DNA from: Herbaspirillum sp. meg3
Lineage (GTDB): Bacteria > Pseudomonadota > Gammaproteobacteria > Burkholderiales > Burkholderiaceae_D
Length of the DNA stretch: 64,000 bases
Direction of reading: 5' to 3'
Assembly: GCF_002257565.1 (NCBI RefSeq)
Contig: NZ_CP022736.1
Location: forward strand, 4,712,001-4,776,000
This document shows positions 62,873-64,000 of the stretch, in pieces. Under the pieces are notes generated by a model, which made no database searches, was not told the origin of the DNA, and was given only the letters and a program-made list of their open reading frames with translations. How positions within the stretch are numbered: position 1 is the first letter of the stretch; the number at the start of each line of letters is the position of its first letter. The translations under genes and the position numbers were made by a program.

Positions 62873-63837
62873 TTTTCGTTCGCTCCCTTCAGATTTTTCG
62901 CCAGCATGCGCACCAGGAAGAACGACACGATGTTCGCCAGCACGACCGCGAAGATGCCGCCGGCCGAGGCGATGCCGATATCGAATTGCTGTAAGCCGAT
63001 GGAGTACACGAGGTAGGTCAGATTCGTGGTTTCTGTGCCGGGGCCGCCTGCCGTGGTGGTGAAGATTTCAGCAAATACCGACAACAGAAAAATGGTCTCG
63101 ATCATGATGACCACGGTGATCGCGCGCTTGAGATGCGGCAGCACGATGTAGAAAAAGATACGGATCGGCCCGGCGCCATCCAGCTGAGCAGCCTCTTTCT
63201 GGTCACCGTCGAGCGATTGCAAGGCAGTCAGCAGAATCAGAAAAGCGAACGGTATCCACTGCCACGACACGATGATGATCACCGACAGCATCGGATATTC
63301 AGCCAGCCAGTCGATCGGCTCCATGCCGAGGTGGCGCATGACGAAGGCCAGCATGCCGTAGACCGGATGCATGATCATGTTCTTCCAGATCAGCGCGGCG
63401 ACGGTCGGCATCACAAAGAAAGGACCGATCACGAGCAGGCGTGCGATACCGCGTCCACGGAACGGCTGATCGAACAGCACCGCCAGTAAGGTGCCGACGA
63501 CGACGCTGACGCCCAGTACGGAGCCGATCAGCAAAGCAGTGTTGGCGATCGATGGCCAGAAGGCGGGATCCTCCAGCAAAAACCGGTAGTTCTCCAGTCC
63601 GACGAAGCCGGTCTGGTCAGGCGCCATCAGGTTGTAGCGATTGAACGAGAAGTACACCGTCATCGCCAGCGGCACGATCATCCACAGGAACAGCAAAGCC
63701 ACGGCAGGTGTTTGCAGTAGACGGATCGGCAGAAAACGTTCGCCTCCCGCGCGTTTTCCGCGACGGGATTTCTGTGTGGATGAAGGTGAAGCGCTAGCTT
63801 CAGGGGGCATTGGAGAAGTATTCGATATCGACGACAT
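62869..63837 (-). CDS. Polyol ABC importer permease (MtlF/SmoF type)
   Basis: 322 residues: a hydrophilic N-terminal tail (about 1-35), six membrane segments and the EAA loop EAAQLDGAGPIRIFFYIVLP. ATG 63837 has GAGG five bases before it, so the longer frame to 63882 is not used. It overlaps the next permease gene by 4 bases. A hairpin lies between it and the binding-protein gene. Confidence 0.92.
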   Translation of the reverse strand: MSSISNTSPMPPEASASPSSTQKSRRGKRAGGERFLPIRLLQTPAVALLFLWMIVPLAMTVYFSFNRYNLMAPDQTGFVGLENYRFLLEDPAFWPSIANTALLIGSVLGVSVVVGTLLAVLFDQPFRGRGIARLLVIGPFFVMPTVAALIWKNMIMHPVYGMLAFVMRHLGMEPIDWLAEYPMLSVIIIVSWQWIPFAFLILLTALQSLDGDQKEAAQLDGAGPIRIFFYIVLPHLKRAITVVIMIETIFLLSVFAEIFTTTAGGPGTETTNLTYLVYSIGLQQFDIGIASAGGIFAVVLANIVSFFLVRMLAKNLKGANEK

Positions 63838-63915
63838 GGCGGCCTCGATGCAATCAGGTTCGGACCGGCATCTTGACGACAATCCGGCGGAATTCGGTAA
63901 AACGGTTTCATGCGC

Positions 63916-63936
63916 CGCCCGGCATCAAGCCGGGCG
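63916..63936 (-). promoter_or_regulatory. GC-rich stem-loop between binding-protein and permease genes
   Basis: CGCCCGGC (63916-63923) pairs perfectly with GCCGGGCG (63929-63936) around a 5-base loop. No T-run follows, so read-through is expected. Such hairpins often protect the 3' end of binding-protein mRNA and give higher binding-protein expression. Confidence 0.6.
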
Positions 63937-63950
63937 AGCGCAAGTCGACA

Positions 63951-64000
63951 TTACTTGATGTAACGCCCCTGCTTCATCATGCGTACAGTTTGCGCCTGCG
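63951..64000 (-). CDS. C-terminus of the polyol-binding protein (cut by window edge)
   Basis: Only the last 15 codons and the TAA stop are inside the window. They read QAQTVRMMKQGRYIK, a plausible end for an MtlE/SmoE-type periplasmic binding protein. Position upstream of two sugar permeases is the main support. Nothing else of the protein can be seen. Confidence 0.6.
   Translation of the reverse strand, partial: QAQTVRMMKQGRYIK

Noticed and set aside
62036..63016. A 326-codon plus-strand frame opposite the polyol permeases
   Set aside because: Rich in Arg, Gln and His, a typical shadow of membrane-protein genes; the permeases carry EAA loops.

Overview
The window looks like chromosomal DNA of a betaproteobacterium of the Burkholderiales, most likely an Oxalobacteraceae member such as Herbaspirillum. 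The pointers are the polA / LOG-family / DUF2782 / thrB / BPSS1780-type block, the yqgE-ruvX-pyrR-pyrB-pyrC' block and a polyol ABC operon. The genus is an inference from gene content; no rRNA or tRNA gene was seen.

Positions 1-31.8 kb form a surface-polysaccharide locus, almost wholly on the minus strand. Read in the direction of transcription (right to left) it holds: a GT2 glycosyltransferase and rfbA; gmd and fcl (GDP-6-deoxyhexose); an acyl-tailoring set (hot-dog/SDR fusion, FkbH-like protein, acyl carrier protein, AAC(3)-type N-acyltransferase, DUF4910 aminopeptidase-like protein); a terminator; an EPS-type MarR regulator; a pseudaminic-acid pathway (pseB, pseC, an SpsF-aldo/keto reductase fusion, an SDR, a PseG-PseH fusion, pseI); a GT-B-like candidate transferase; a PhyH-type oxygenase; a CDP-sugar cassette (rfbF, rfbG, an RmlC-like epimerase, a C-methyltransferase, an acetyltransferase, a reductase); a second acyltransferase; and several glycosyltransferases plus a DUF268 methyltransferase. 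One plus-strand ABC exporter (3.1-4.8 kb) is the likely flippase. Several genes overlap by 4 bases or fewer, which points to translational coupling. The locus would make a glycan with a nonulosonic acid, a branched CDP-derived 6-deoxysugar and probably an unusual N-acyl group. No wzy or wzx polymerase/flippase pair lies in the window.

Positions 31.9-37.4 kb are core metabolism: apaH (plus) overlaps plsC head-on, and plsC follows yqgE-ruvX-pyrR-pyrB-pyrC'. The dihydroorotase homologue lacks the metal-binding His residues and is probably a structural partner of PyrB. Positions 37.5-43.8 kb hold an operon for uptake and oxidation of a small heterocycle: a periplasmic binding protein, two Fe oxygenases (2-oxoglutarate type and Rieske type), ABC ATPase and permease, and an 8-oxoguanine-deaminase-like amidohydrolase. 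Positions 44.3-48.8 kb hold a class I cholesterol-oxidase-like flavoprotein, a Tat-exported dienelactone hydrolase and a chemoreceptor.

Positions 49.2-57.0 kb hold a long inverted repeat touching the polA stop codon, polA, a LOG-family protein whose start abuts that of polA, a DUF2782 protein, thrB, a membrane protein and an Aer-like receptor. Positions 57.0-64.0 kb hold a polyol (mannitol/arabitol type) operon: end of a binding protein, two permeases, a HAD phosphatase, ATPase, a polyol dehydrogenase and xylulokinase.
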